Assembly: GCF_002775205.1 (NCBI RefSeq)
Contig: NC_036443.1
Coordinates: forward strand, 30,629,717 to 30,693,716
Length of the DNA stretch: 64,000 nucleotides
Reading direction: 5' to 3'
DNA from: Xiphophorus maculatus
Lineage: Eukaryota; Chordata; Actinopteri; Cyprinodontiformes; Poeciliidae
Part shown: piece after piece, positions 10,651 through 23,883 of the stretch
Position numbering within the stretch: position 1 is the first letter of the stretch
Layout: the number at the start of each line of letters is the position of its first letter
Notes under the pieces: generated by a model
The model's database searches: none
What the model was told of the DNA's origin: nothing
What the model saw: the letters and a program-made list of their open reading frames with translations, nothing else
Program-made: the position numbers and the translations under genes

Positions 10651-11129
10651 CAGATTATAGCTTTGAAAATCTTTTTATTTTTCTTCCTGTTGTATCAAAC
10701 TTAAAGACAGTTTTTCTCTCCAACTGCTTCTCTTTGTAAACTTCTTCAGCCAAAATAAAACAAAAAGCTGAAAGAGGAATATGTACATGTCCTTACTTTA
10801 AATAATTAAGTTTTTAAGATTAACAATGTATTCCTCTCATTTCACAGGAGCTAGGCTGGTAGCTGAACTCTGCTGGCAAACACCAAACTGTTAGCAAGCA
10901 ACCCTTGTCAGTGTTTGTAGTTAGTAACAAATATATCCATGAATGACTTTTTGTTATTTCACCTTCAATGAAACGCTGGTAAATACAAACTGAATGTTCC
11001 CATAACTGAGTGGCTCTTAGATGCTCATGTGAGAACTTAGCAAGCAGGTTATGTAGAAGTCACTGGGGCCACGACCAAGTGGAACTGGGAGAACTCAGAG
11101 TACAATAATCCACATGAACATCACATCTA

Positions 11130-11605
11130 GAAGTGGATATTAATGAATAGTTCTACATCACCCAGTTCTACAGTCATTCACTGAGAGAACAGACTTTAAA
11201 CTACTGCTGGTAGTTTATAAATCACTGAACGGATCAAATATCTGCTGCTGCAGGATCAACCTTCCAGACCTCTCAGCTTCTGTTTCTGGTTCTGCTCTGG
11301 ATCAGAACCAGAACCAAACATGGAGAAGCAGCATTCAGCTTCTATGCACCACAATTCTGGAACCAACTTCCAGAAAACTTCAAAACAGCCAAAACACTGA
11401 GCACATTTAAGTCAAGGCTAAAACCCACCTGTTTAAAGTTGCTTTTAACCATAATGAATGGAACACTGATCAACATGATATTGATGATTATTGATGATAT
11501 TTATGATCGCTCTGTTTTTATGACTTTTTGTTTTTCTGTTTTATGATGTAAAACGTTTTTTTGGTGAAATGTGCTATACAAATAAACTTGATCGATTGAT
11601 TTGCA
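11130..11605 (+). mobile_element. L2/Maui-like LINE 3' end
   Basis: The frame TKHGEAAFSFYAPQFWNQLP followed by ENFKTAKTLSTFKSRLK is the typical carboxy end of L2-clade reverse transcriptases. It ends in a CTTGATCGATTGATT tail after an AATAAA-like site. 5'-truncated. Confidence 0.75.
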
Positions 11606-11689
11606 ATAGACCACCAGAAGGCCCAAAACTCTGATAGTAGTTTTATGTTTTGATTCCTATATAACAGAAAACCCACACATGCACACGCC

Positions 11690-12156
11690 CACCGCACCCA
11701 TACATGCGCACACACACACACACACACATGCCCACACATGCACACACACACATATGTTTGTCTCTCTATCTTTGCAGGGACTTTCCATTGACTTCGATTA
11801 ATTTCTACAACCCAACCCTAACCAAAACTCAATACACATCCTAGTCCTAAACCTAACTCTTAACCCAAAAACACAATTTCCCCTTGTGGGGGCCAAGTCC
11901 TGGTCCCCACAAGGGGCAGTGTCTCCACAATGTAATATGTGTCAGGAAAATGGTCCCACAATGCATCAAATACCTGTTGCTCACACACTTGGTTGTGTGT
12001 GTGTGTGTTTGTGTGTTTCATTGACAGACCAAGCATTCAGTCACCATCACATACCTTACTGTAACCCAAAATCAGCATTTTACCTCATGGGGACCAAGAG
12101 ATGTCCCCACAATGTAGAGGGACTAAAGGTTCCCATGAACACATAAAAACCTGGTT

Positions 12157-12220
<64 letters not shown>

Positions 12221-12240
12221 CACACACACACACACACAGG
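11690..12240. repeat. CA/GT microsatellites around a dispersed GTGGGGACC repeat
   Basis: (CA)n at 11,700-11,752, (GT)n at 11,993-12,016 and (CA)n at 12,157-12,238. Between them lies a dispersed fish repeat with TTTGCAGGGACTTTCCATTG and paired GTGGGGACC/GGTCCCCAC motifs. The segment 12,017-12,158 is reverse-complemented relative to block 2 (26,087-26,228) and to the family member at 39.3-39.8 kb. Confidence 0.8.
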
Positions 12241-12299
12241 CCGGTCTGTCAGGATCTCCCAGGCCTTTTTCTCTCCACAGTTCGCTCCTGGGCTGCTGC

Positions 12300-13631
12300 A
12301 TTATTAACATAAGAAAAACTCCAGAGGACAAACAAATCTGGGTATTTAAATCTTATTTCTGAAAAGTAAAGAAAAGACTCACATGTTAGTTTTGCTTACG
12401 GCAGTAACTCAGGATTGTGCTCCTTGTGTTAATGGAGGAGTGTGTAAATGGCTTTGCATTGTTCAAGAGCCTTTCCTTCACTGAGGAGCTCAAGTAGTTG
12501 AAGAAAAACTCCAAGGAATCTTTAAAATAACGTGCAGAACGGCCAGGTCCACTTTAATTGTGACCAGAGTGAGTAAGGGGAAGGCTTGGGGTCAGAAGGA
12601 GGTCAATCCTGAAGCTACTTCTTCACATTTCTGATTATTAGAGCTTATTTAACCTTTTGCTGTTTCCTGGTTGTCAGAATGTTAACGTCAGGCTTAAGGT
12701 GTTAGTTTGGAAAAACCAGTTGGATTTTATGCTGTTGCTAAACAAAACTGTTCTTATTCTCCCTGAAATGTTTGCCTTAAACATTTTATCTTTGAGAAGA
12801 AGCTCTTATCATTAGATATCACACCATTCATACAAGATATTTATGCCTAAATCTTAATCCGTTTGTAGTTTATAGCATGTTGCTGATGCTTATGGGGATC
12901 TCATTCAACATAAATATTCATAAACATAAACATGAACCTCCAGTCCCAGACAAAGCAGCACAGACTCTGGTGCAGAAACATCCACATCACAGTTACAGAT
13001 AATTTTCTCTCTGTGCTTTTCCAGAATCCCAAGGCCTTAGAAACGACTTGGTGACCATTTCCAGACTCAAATAGCAAAGATTTATTTCTTCTCTCTTCCT
13101 AAATGTATTTACATCATGGCATGATAAATGAAGCTATATTTCAACAAAATCTATAGAGAGGATTGAAATTAATTCATCATTTAAAACAGCATTTTGTAGT
13201 TACTGGAATCAACTTTGCATGACACTGAAATTTGTCCACAATCTGACAAAACTGAGAAAAAGCAAATTCAGAAGGAATCGTTAGCTCCAACATGTTTCCA
13301 GAGATATTAGTAAGGTTTTAAATATTGAACTCATCCAAGAGTAAAATAACGGGATTTCATAGAGCAGATAAAGACATTAATGGTTTATGATTCCTGTATA
13401 AAACCAGAGAGCAGATGGAGACGGCTGACAGAATCACGATCCACATCAAGGCCAAGAATCTTTGTTAACAGAAAATCCCACCTGGCTGCTGCAGCCAGTA
13501 ACTAAAACCCAACTGGGTTTTTCCATCCCAACATTTTCAGTCTGGTGTACCTGCTAGCTGGGCTGGGGGCTATAAAGAGATGATCAGTGATTTATCAACA
13601 AGAATGAGGAGAAAAGGCTTCAGGTGTGACA
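12300..13631. other. Gene-less spacer before R4
   Basis: Unique-looking AT-rich sequence without a credible open frame or recognised repeat. A near-identical copy lies at 26,345-27,667. It is the upstream region of R4 (and of R7 in the second block), so distal regulatory elements may lie here; none was recognised. Confidence 0.5.
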
Positions 13632-13813
13632 CACCCATCACCAACCTGAACTTCTGGTCAGAAAAACTCAACAGGCTGAATTGTTGCCTGGATAAAGACA
13701 TTTTGTTCCTCTGTCAGATCATCAGTGAAGGTTTATAAACCCTCCATTCCCTGGTTGAAGGCACACTGCTGCTAGTGAGTCCTGCTGCTGCTTGGATTCT
13801 TCATCACAACAAG
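13632..13813 (+). promoter_or_regulatory. R4 core promoter, TATA box and noncoding exon 1
   Basis: TATAAA at 13,734-13,739; first exon ends 13,813 (CAACAAG, then gtaaga). Upstream of CACCCATCACC this differs from the R2/R3 promoters, so the shared block marks a conserved core of about 100 bp before the TATA box. Confidence 0.65.
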
Positions 13814-13997
13814 GTAAGATTTGACTTAAAACTGGAAAATTAATAGTAAGATTAAGTCTTGCAAAAAACTTTATGTTCATATTTATTAATTCAACTGTGC
13901 CATTTAGTTCAGCAGATTGTTGAAAATATTTCAGCAAATCATTGAGTTTTTCTCAGTCATATCTCAGAGTAACTGAATGTTTCCTATTTTCATACAG

Positions 13998-14924
13998 ATG
14001 AAATTCGTCCTTTTTACTTTGTTCCTTTGTGGATTCGTCCTGGAAATCAATGTGAGTGAAAACCTTCTCTTCTCTTTGTGGTTTGAATATCTGTTGTTAA
14101 AAACATTATTTTACTGGTTTTATTTAGCAATTATAGTTTTCTTGTCATTCAAATTTTAACCAGATTTTAATTTGATGCTTACATCTCTAAGGAGCTTGAA
14201 GTAAAAATCCTGCCGTTTCTATTTGTGATTCATTTTGTTGTTTTTTTTTTTAACAGGCTGGACGTGGTTTTCAAAAACCGAAAAGTTAGTTTTGCAAGTT
14301 TTAGTATGAACACAAGATTATTAAATCTAAAATTATAAAACATAAATTTTGCTTTAGGTCATGGATAGCTGAACTTTTCAGTGTATTGATATTAATATGA
14401 TCTGAATCTCTCATATAACAGAACCAAGGTCGTTTGCAGGAATAAGAACTGTTGTGGCATGTGAGGGATCAGAGGCTCAAATATCGTGTGGTAAGGTTAC
14501 TGGTTTTACTGGTTGTTCTGGAGCATTACACCATGAATACTTTCAGATTTCCAACATTTCGTCTTCTGTCTTCCAACAGCGAATGAGGATATATTTGTGA
14601 TCGGTGCTATATATGGACGCAGCGATCGGATGACGTGCTCCTATGGGATACCTGCAGAGCAGACGAAGAACACTAATTGTGCTACGAAGGCAGAATCCGT
14701 GTTTCAGAAGTACAGAGCTTCAATCTTTCCTAAAGGGTTTTCTAACTGGATATTAATTAACAAATCCAAGAAACGACAAATCACAATTTCTAGGAAACTG
14801 ACCTTGATGTGAATCCACAGATGCGAGGGGAAATCAGCGTGCGCTGTCTTAGCCAGCAGCGCTGTGTTCGGAGATCCCTGTGTTGGGACCTACAAGTACC
14901 TGGAGGTGCTATATCTATGTGAAA
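13998..14924 (+). CDS. Rhamnose-binding lectin R4
   Basis: Block-2 partner of R1, with all exons inside the window. Signal 13,998-14,051 ([18 protein letters not shown]), linker 14,257-14,284 (AGRGFQKPK; a 10-nt form ending 14,266 is also in phase), A 14,422-14,490, B 14,580-14,709, C 14,821-14,924. Eight cysteines, AIYGRSD and [13 protein letters not shown] are intact. Unspliced after exon C it stops at TAA 14,939-14,941, giving about 133 residues. The three exon differences seen from R1 all change the amino acid: Gly to Arg in exon A, Arg to Lys in exon B, Arg to Lys in exon C. Secreted sugar-binding protein by family. Confidence 0.8.
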
Positions 14925-17266
14925 GTGAGTTTATGGTCTAACTTTAAATATTTCTAAAATTCAAGAACAACATTGAAAAGCATTAATGTCACATTTGTTT
15001 TATTCAGCTGATTTAAATTTCCTTTTCTTTATCTTGAAGAAACTCCATTAGTAGCAGCTTAATTTACCATGTTTTTAACCTGATTAACAAACCCAGCTTT
15101 TCAATTAGGAAATTAATTAGGTGAAATAATCTTTTTAGGATTCTCAATTCATCCATATTTCCAAGGTTTCATTTTTTATTTTTCATTTTCATTCATATTT
15201 TGTTTTTATATGTATTTATTTTATTTATTAATTTGTTTATTCCTGTTTTTTGATTCCTCGAATTTCTTTCTTTCTTTCTTTTTTAAATAAAAAACGTAAG
15301 CATCCCATAATAAAATATCAAGACTCGGAGTTTGGTTGCCATGGCGATCCTGTGGAGCAGGTTTTGTCCAAACTCTGTAGTCTGGTTAAAACTTTTCCCT
15401 CATCCGCTTTAATGTTCCAGTCCAGCTCAGTAACACAGTCAGTAGCACTAATGCCTTGCAGCAACAAGGTCCTGGGTTTGAATCCTAGCCTGGGTCTTTC
15501 TGCATTTACTTAGAAAGAATATATTTAATTTTTACACCAAAGACAGAAAACCAGCCTTGACTCTCCAGAGGCCTTGTTGCAGCTTTAGAACTGGTGATAT
15601 TTCACTTTCTGATGTCTAAAATGCATTCTGCTGAAACGATATTGTTAATATTTCCATGTTTTCAGTTCCATTTGCAACTGAATGAAGCGACGATCAGATC
15701 TGCTGTGCTGAGGATGAAATGCATCATAATCAGTAACATCTACAGACGTTGTGATCCACTGATGTGCAGCTTCATCTGTCTTCAGTTTCTTTTTATGTTT
15801 ACTTAGCATTTTATTTGTTTTTCTTCTCCAATCTTCATCTTTTTTTGCTTCTATTTCAACTTTCCTCAATAAACCTGACTTGCATTTACATTTTGCTCAG
15901 TTTGTTTTGCTTTGTTCGCTACAAACAGCCTGATGGGGACGAAAACTTTGACAAACTCCTTCCAAACTATGAAGGTAGTTTAAAAACTGTTTCCAGCCTG
16001 AACAGGAAGGAACATGTGGAGGAAGTTGGTTGAATGTCTGTGAGAACGCTGCCTGCTGTCATCTGGATCAGATCAAGATGGCCGCCAACCAGAAGTGACA
16101 CATTTAGGATGTTTTTTTGTTTACACACAAAAACTAGCATTTTTATTTTTGCCAAACGTTGCATATACTTTCACGCCATTAGTCTTACCTTCCATATTTA
16201 ATGTGGTCATGGTTGGCTGAGGTTTGTGGGGCTTATTTACAAAAATGGAAAAATGCTTCATCCGACCTCCAAACTTTAAAAAGTTCCTAAAGCATCACAC
16301 TCTCATTCAAATGAGCTCAGATTTTTAGAATGCTTCTTTGGATTGTTCTCAACATTTCATACACTCTATGTTTGGCCATATCTCCATATGCATCACTCTG
16401 GGTTTTTTCACAAGTTTGTACTTAACACAAATATCTGTATCTTTCTCAATCCTTTGACTATCCTAACTAAATTGCTCCCAATAGTGGGACATGTCAGCCT
16501 TAGTTATTCTGCAAAGTTTGGCAACAGTCAAATTCACATTTATCTTGGGCAGCAGCATGTCTGAACATGAACATATTTTAGCCTCATCTAACTTTATCTA
16601 AGGGGAATTCCAAGTTTAAATGAACCTTATAAGCTATAATATTTATTTGACCATAGTAGGATTTGTATTTGGTTTATATTTCTGTTTTGTCTCATTTCAA
16701 TTTCATTCCTTTCTGCATTAAATCCTCTTCACATTCAACAGATCCTTGTAGGAAGTAATGCAAGACAGTTTAACTGACTGAGATCATCAATAAAGCACTG
16801 ATGTACATTTCAACAGTACATTGCACCCAGTATACTGTTGCACATTGGCACTGTCCTGATGGAGAAAACAGGACAGAAAACAAGAACAGCTGATCCAAAC
16901 GGAGAGTTCTCTACATCATCACAACAGCTGATAACCATGGAACCAACTGGACAACAACAGCTGCACACTGCTGCACAGCAGATAACCAACCAGCTGGATA
17001 CCTGACATGTGAAGAGACCAAACTAGCTCTACACCTGTCGTTTCCCAGAATGCATCTGGCCCCTACCAGTAATCTGCTTTTACAGTATGGCTGCACTTTA
17101 CCCTGAGTGTTGCTAGTGAAACTGAATCAAAAACATGGATACTAAAAATAAATTCATACTGTTAAATTTATACAATTTTAAAGCACATTTTTACAGTTAC
17201 TTGAATCATCTAAGCACAGCACTGACATATTTCCATAATCTGATAAAACCTGACACATTCCTGCCT
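14925..17266 (+). other. Spacer between R4 and R5
   Basis: Near-identical to 869-3211, with the SINE-like fragment near 15,420-15,507. No coding exon recognised. Confidence 0.6.
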
Positions 17267-17454
17267 CACCCATCACCAACCTGGACTTCTGGTCAGAAAA
17301 CCTCAACAGGACGAATTGTTGCCTGGATAAAGACATTTTGTTCCTCTGTCAGATCATCAGTGAAGGTTTATAAACCCTCCATTCCCTGGTTGAAGGCACA
17401 CTGCTGCTAGTGAATCTGGTTTCTGCTGCTGCTTTGATTCTTCATCACAACAAG
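17267..17454 (+). promoter_or_regulatory. R5 core promoter, TATA box and noncoding exon 1
   Basis: TATAAA at 17,369-17,374; first exon ends 17,454 (CAACAAG, then gtaaaa). Same core block as R2. Confidence 0.65.
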
Positions 17455-17690
17455 GTAAAATTTGACTGAACAAACCCAAAAAAAGCTGCTTACAATTCTG
17501 TTCTTCTAATAAATGTTATGATAAATTCTAGTTCTGATTCTCAGAGACATGAAAACTTGTTTCCATCATGTTTATATTGATGGATGAAATGTATGATTTG
17601 GTTCAGCAGCTTGTTGAAAATGTTGTAGAAAATCCTCTAATATTTTGAGTCATATTTCAGAGTAACTGAATGTTTCTTATCTTCATACAG

Positions 17691-18708
17691 ATGAAATTTG
17701 TTCTTTTTACTTTGTTCCTTTGTGGATTCATCCTGGAAATCAATGTGAGTGAAAATCTTCTCTTCTGTTTGCTGTTTAGAAAATCAGTTGTTAAAAATCT
17801 ACATTTTGTGTTTTTATGTCTTTATTTTGACTGTATGTGAAACAGGCAGTGAAACACAGAAATGTGTCTGTATGAACAGCAGATAAACGATGAAAACTTT
17901 ATCTTCAATCAACTCTAAAAACTTTGAAGACAAAAAAGTTTTTAAAAGTAATTATTTTTTATATCTGTCTCTCTTGGTTAACAGGGAAAAAGTTCATCAG
18001 GAGGTTTGTGCTTTAATCTTTCTGGTGTTTTGAGTTCACAAGGTGGCGCTGCAGGTTTTAGTATGAAGACAAGCTGGGCATGAAGGCTGATGTTGAATGT
18101 TCATCATTTATTGGATCTAAAACTGTTAAACATGAATTTATCTTTAGTTCGTGGGTGTTTGGACTTTTCTGTGTCCTGATATGAATATGATCTGAATGTC
18201 TCATATGCAGCATGGCTCCCAGAGAAAAAATCCCTTGTTGCCTGTGAAGGAACAGTGGCTCGACTCCACTGTGGTAAGGTCACTGGTTTCACTGGTCGGT
18301 TCTGGAGCATTACACCATGAATACATTCAGGTTTCCAACATTTCCTCTTCGCTCTGGCAGAAGAAGGTCAGGCTATCTATGTGACCAGTGCTACATACGG
18401 ACGCAGCAATCGGTTCACGTGCTACGTTGGGATACCTGCAGAGCAGACGAAGAACACTGATTGTGCTACGAGGGCAGAATCCGTGTTTCAGAGGTACAGA
18501 GCTTCAATCTTTCCTAAAGGGTTTTCTAACTGGATATTAATTAATAAATCCAAGAAACGGCAAATCACAATTTCTAGGAAACTGACCTTGATGTGAATCC
18601 ACAGATGCGAGGGGAGATCAGCGTGCAATGTTTTTGCCAGTAGCTCTGTGTTCGGAGATCCCTGTGTTGGGACCTACAAGTACCTGGAGGTGATATATCT
18701 ATGTGAAA
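17691..18708 (+). CDS. Rhamnose-binding lectin R5, hybrid unit
   Basis: Block-2 partner of R2. Signal 17,691-17,744, linker 17,985-18,003, A 18,211-18,273, B 18,361-18,493, C 18,605-18,708. I saw no amino-acid change from R2 in these exons; one exon-B codon differs silently (ACA to ACG). Eight cysteines, ATYGRS and [13 protein letters not shown] are intact. The signal exon, linker and exon A are of the R3/R6 type, while late exon B and exon C are of the R1/R4 type, as in R2. The end of the coding frame has the same ambiguity as R2. Confidence 0.8.
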
Positions 18709-21050
18709 GTGAGTTTATGGTCTAACTTCACTAAAATATTTCTAAAATTCAAGAACAACATTGAAAAGCATTAATGTCACATTTGTTTTATTCAGCTGAT
18801 TTAAATTTCCTTTTCTTTATCTTGAAGAAACTCCATTAGTAGCAGCTTAATTTACCATGTTTTTAACCTGATTAACAAACCCAGCTTTTCAATTAGGAAA
18901 TTAATTAGGTGAAATAATCTTTTTAGGATTCTCAATTCATCCATATTTCCAAGGTTTCATTTTTTATTTTTCATTTTCATTCATATTTTGTTTTTATATG
19001 TATTTATTTTATTTATTAATTTGTTTATTCCTGTTTTTTGATTCCTCGAATTTCTTTCTTTCTTTTTTAAATAAAAAACGTAAGCATCCCATAATAAAAT
19101 ATCAAGACTCGGAGTTTGGTTGCCATGGCGATCCTGTGGAGCAGGTTTTGTCCAAACTCTGTAGTCTGGTTAAAAATTTTCCCTCATCCGCTTTAATGTT
19201 CCAGTCCAGCTCAGTAACACAGTCAGTAGCACTAATGCCTTGCAGCAACAAGGTCCTGGGTTTGAATCCTAGCCTGGGTCATTCTGCATTTACTTAGAAA
19301 GAATATATTTAATGTTTACACCAAAGACAGAAAACCAGCCTTGACTCTCCAGAGGCCTTGTTGCAGCTTTAGAACTGGTGATATTTCACTTTCTGATGTC
19401 TAAAATGCATTCTGCTGAAACGATATTGTTAATATTTCCATGTTTTCAGTTCCATTTGCAACTGAATGAAGCGACGATCAGATCTGCTGTGCTGAGGATG
19501 AAATGCATCATAATCAGTAACATCTACAGACGTTGTGATCCACTGATGTGCAGCTTCATCTGTCTTCAGTTTCTTTTTATGTTTACTTAGCATTTTATTT
19601 GTTTTTCTTCTCCAATCTTCATCTCTTTTTGCTTCTATTTCAACTTTCCTCAATAAACCTAACTTGCATTTACATTTTGCTCAGTTTGTTTTGCTTTGTT
19701 CGCTACAAACAGCCTGATGGGGACGAAAACTTTGACAAACTCCTTCCAAATTATGAAGGTAGTTTAAAAACTGTTTCCAGCCTGAACAGGAAGGAACATG
19801 TGGAGGAAGTTGGTTGAATGTCTGTGAGAACGCTGCCTGCTGTCATCTGGATCAGATCAAGATGGCCGCCAACCAGAAGTGACACATTTAGGATGTTTTT
19901 TTGTTTACACACAAAAACTAGCATTTTTATTTTTGCCAAACGTTGCATATACTTTCACGCCATTAGTTTTACCTTCCATATTTAATGTGGTCATGGTTGG
20001 CTGAGGTTTGTGGGGCTTATTTACAAAAATGGAAAAATGCTTCATCCGACCTCCAAACTTTAAAAAGTTCCTAAAACATCACACTCTCATTCAAATGAGC
20101 TCAGATTTTTAGAATGCTTCTTTGGATTGTTCTCAACATTTCATACACTCTATGTTTGGCCATATCTCCATATGCCTCACTCTGGGTTTTTTCACAAGTT
20201 TGTACTTAACACAAATATCTGTATCTTTCTCAATCCTTTGACTATCCTAACTAAATTGCTCCCAATAGTGGGACATGTCAGCCTTAGTTATTCTGCAAAG
20301 TTTGGCAACAGTCAAATTCACATTTATCTTGGGCAGCAGCATGTCTGAACATGAACATATTTTAGCCTCATCTAACTTTATCTAAGGGGAATTCCAAGTT
20401 TAAATGAACCTTATAAGCTATAATATTTATTTGACCATAGTAGGATTTGTATTTGGTTTATATTTCTGTTTTGTCTCATTTCAATTTCACTCCTTTCTGC
20501 ATTAAATCCTCTTCACATTCAACAGATCCTTGTAGGAAGTAATGCAAGACAGTTTAACTGACTGAGATCATCAATAAAGCACTGATGTACATTTCAACAG
20601 TACATTGCACCCAGTATACTGTTGCACATTGGCACTGTCCTGATGGAGAAAACAGGACAGAAAACAAGAACAGCTGATCCAAACGGAGAGTTCTCTACAT
20701 CATCACAACAGCTGATAACCATGGAACCAACTGGACAACAACAGCTGCACACTGCTGCACAGCATATAACCAACCAGCTGGATATCTGACATGTGAAGAG
20801 ACCAAACTAGCTCTACACCTGTCGTTTCCCAGAATGCATCTGGCCCCTACCAGTAATCTGCTTTTACAGTATGGCTGCACTTTACCCTGAGTGTTGCTAG
20901 TGAAACTGAATCAAAAACATGGATACTAAAAATAAATTCATACTGTTAAATTTATACAATTTTAAAGCACATTTTTACAGTTACTTGAATCATCTAAGCA
21001 CAGCACTGAAATATTTCCATAATCTGATAAAACCTGACACATTCCTGCCT
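18709..21050 (+). other. Spacer between R5 and R6
   Basis: Near-identical to 4654-6995, with the SINE-like fragment near 19,205-19,292. No coding exon recognised. Confidence 0.6.
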
Positions 21051-21238
21051 CACCCATCACCAACCTGGAGTTCTGGTCAGAAAACCTCAACAGGACGAAT
21101 TGTTGCCTGGATAAAGACATTTTGTTCCTCTGTCAGATCATCAGTGAAGGTTTATAAACCCTCCATTCCCTGGTTGAAGGCACACTACTGCTAGTGAATC
21201 TGGTTTCTGCTGCTGCTTTGATTCTTCATCACAAGATG
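21051..21238 (+). promoter_or_regulatory. R6 core promoter, TATA box and noncoding exon 1
   Basis: TATAAA at 21,153-21,158. The first exon ends CACAAGATG at 21,238, as in R3, giving the same in-frame extra ATG when spliced to the signal exon. Confidence 0.6.
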
Positions 21239-21474
21239 GTAAAATTTGACTGAACAAACCCAAAAAAAGCTGCTTACAATTCTGTTCTTCTAATATATGT
21301 TATGATAAATTCTAGTTCTGATTCTCGGAGACATGAAAACTTGTTTCCATCATGTTTATATTGATGGATGAAATGTATGATTTGGTTCAGCAGCTTGTTG
21401 AAAATGTTGTAGAAAATCCTCTAATATTTTGAGTCATATTTCAGAGTAACTGAATGTTTCTTATCTTCATACAG

Positions 21475-23519
21475 ATGAAATTTGTTCTTTTTACTTTGTT
21501 CCTTTGTGGATTCATCCTGGAAATCAATGTGAGTGAAAATCTTCTCTTCTGTTTGCTGTTTAGAAAATCATTTGCTAAAAATCTACATTTTGTGTTTTTA
21601 TTTCTTTATTTTGATTGTATGTGAAACAGGCAGTGAAACACAGAAATGTGTCTGTATGAACAGCAGATAAACGATGATAACTTTATCTTCAATCAACTCT
21701 AAAAACTATGAAGACAAAAAAGTTTTTAAAAGTAATTATTTTTTATATCTGTCTCTCTTGGTTAACAGGGAAAAAGTTCATCAGGAGGTTTGTGCTTTAA
21801 TCTTTCTGGTGTTTTGAGTTCACAAGGTGGCGCTGCAGGTTTTAGTATGAAGACAAGCTGGGCATGAAGGCTGATGTTGAATGTTCATCATTTATTGGAT
21901 CTAAAACTGTTAAACATGAATTTATCTTTAGTTCGTGGGTGTTTGGACTTTTCTGTGTCCTGATATGAATATGATCTGAATGTCTCATATGCAGCATGGC
22001 TCCCAGAGAAAAAATCCCTTGTTGCCTGTGAAGGAACAGTGGCTCGACTCCACTGTGGTAAGGTCACTGGTTTCACCGGTCGGTTCTGGAGCATTACACC
22101 ATGAATACATTCAGGTTTCCAACATTTCCTCTTCGCTCTGGCAGAAGAAGGTCAGGCTATTGTTAAGGAAATATGGCTATTTTTGATTGTTTAATATTGT
22201 TAAGCTAATGCCATGTGCGTTTAAGTAGATCAACATTCCTATTTGGACAAGCTGATGCAAGGTAGGAGTTCAGAGATAAACATTCTCCTGGCAAGGCTGT
22301 AACTTAGAGCAGCCATAAAACACTATACTCTTGAAAGGCTTTAAATTAGTAGGCCATAAAGAATATCTTCCCCGGCTCACAGGTCAGAGGTCGGGGGTTT
22401 CCCAGGAGCTCAGAGTTGCATCTGGAGTTGATCACAACTTAGGAATCTTGGAAACACTTAGGTTTAATTTCTGATACACCTTTTAAATATTGATAGCAAT
22501 AGTGTGTTAGATTAAAGTATATTACCCAAGTTACAAGTACTAATCTAGTAAATGGAATGTATTTGAAAATGTACTAACTATGACAATATCGGAATCAAAA
22601 GGGAATGGTTTGAATGTTATGTTTTACAGGTTGAAAAAAGACTTCTATCTCATTATTGTTTGTGATAAGGTAAAGATTCAAATCTTTGGAGAAGCTGACT
22701 GCAGAGGAGCAAGATAGGTTTTGTGAAAATAACTTATAACTTTAATAACTAAAATGACTCTTGATATTTGTCATTAAAACTCAGGGGAAGGTCTAAGTTT
22801 TTTCCAAGGTAGCTCAGAGGTACGCCCTATTTGCATATATTAACAAAGAGAAACGCCTTCACTAGAAAAGGGAATGCTCAATAATAAGAATTCAGACAAC
22901 TGCCCTGTTTTGCTTTTAAGCATCAGCTGTCTCCAAAGGCGCCTTTGTTCTTTTTCTTTTAATTCTTTTGTCTCAGGTAAAGAATGTACTTTTGTGTACT
23001 CTGAAGTTTCTTGTTAAATTCATACGGTGTTTTCTATTGAATTAAACTCTGTATCTCTGTGACGTCATTGTGCCTCGCCGTCTTCTTGCCAGCCGTGACG
23101 ACATCCGCTCAGGACCCGGGCTAACAGGAGGAAAAGAGAGCCATGCTTTTTCCAAAATTTAAGCTAACCTAATAAATTTCCTCCTTAATACTATCTATGT
23201 GACCAGTGCTACATACGGACGCACTGATAAGAAGACTTGCAGTGCTCGTAGACCGGCCGACCAGCTAAAGAACACTGAATGCTTCACATACGCAGAGGAA
23301 GTTGGTGAGAGGTACAGAGCTTCAGTATTTCCTGAAGGTTTATCAAACTGGATGTGAATGAGTGAATGAGGAGGACTAAGAAAGGCAAATCGCTGACTTT
23401 GATCTGAATCCACAGATGCAACGGGAAACAGTGGTGTAAAGTCAAAGCCAGTAACTATGTGTTCGGAGATCCCTGCTATGGAACCTACAAGTACCTGGAG
23501 GTGGAATATATTTGTTACG
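21475..23519 (+). pseudogene. Rhamnose-binding lectin R6, interrupted in exon B
   Basis: Block-2 partner of R3. Signal 21,475-21,528, linker 21,769-21,787, A 21,995-22,057, B split into 22,145-22,160 and 23,195-23,311, C 23,416-23,519. The insertion and its CTAT duplication are at the same base as in R3, so the interruption was inherited through the 14-kb duplication. The diverged downstream domain ([20 protein letters not shown]) still has all its cysteines. Confidence 0.65.
22161..23190 (+). mobile_element. Solo-LTR-like insertion in R6 exon B
   Basis: Same 1,030-bp element as at 8103, flanked by CTAT at 22,157-22,160 and 23,191-23,194. It is a passenger of the block duplication, not a second insertion. 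Confidence 0.5.
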
Positions 23520-23883
23520 GTGAGTTCAGGCTCTCACTTCACTAAAATCCTTCTCAAAACAGGAACAGCTTCAACAAGTTGGTGCAACACAAACAGCAAC
23601 TTTATGGATGTTGTTCCTGCTCATTTGAATGTTGTGCCTTTTCTAAACAAGAAGCCATCAGTAGCAGCTTTATTCACTTTTTTGTTTAGCCTGATTAACA
23701 AACCCAGGATCTTAAATTGGTAAATAATTAAATACATAAGAAATTTGCTTTCCTTAAACTTTAAAAAATACTCTGTGCTAAATTCAGTTGTTATTTTTAT
23801 TTATCTCTTTGTTTTTGTTTCCTTTGACTCTTTCTTAGTTTAAAGATAGAAATCACCATAATGTCATAAAAATTATTTCTTCA

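Larger units (their letters stand above)
1..14056 (+). repeat. 14.05-kb tandem block, copy 1 (R1-R2-R3-spacer)
   Basis: Base 1 of the window matches base 14,057. The match continues with an offset of 14,055 to 14,058 over the whole block, through three lectin units, an LTR-like insertion, LINE tails and microsatellites. The two copies differ by eye only at scattered substitutions, CA-repeat lengths, a few small indels and one inverted segment. The window opens inside intron 2 of R1, so its promoter, first exon and signal exon lie to the left. The near-identity means either a recent duplication, ongoing homogenisation, or an assembly artefact. Confidence 0.93.

Noticed and set aside
12080-12331. 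Frames across CA/GT runs in both blocks
   Set aside because: Simple-repeat artefacts.
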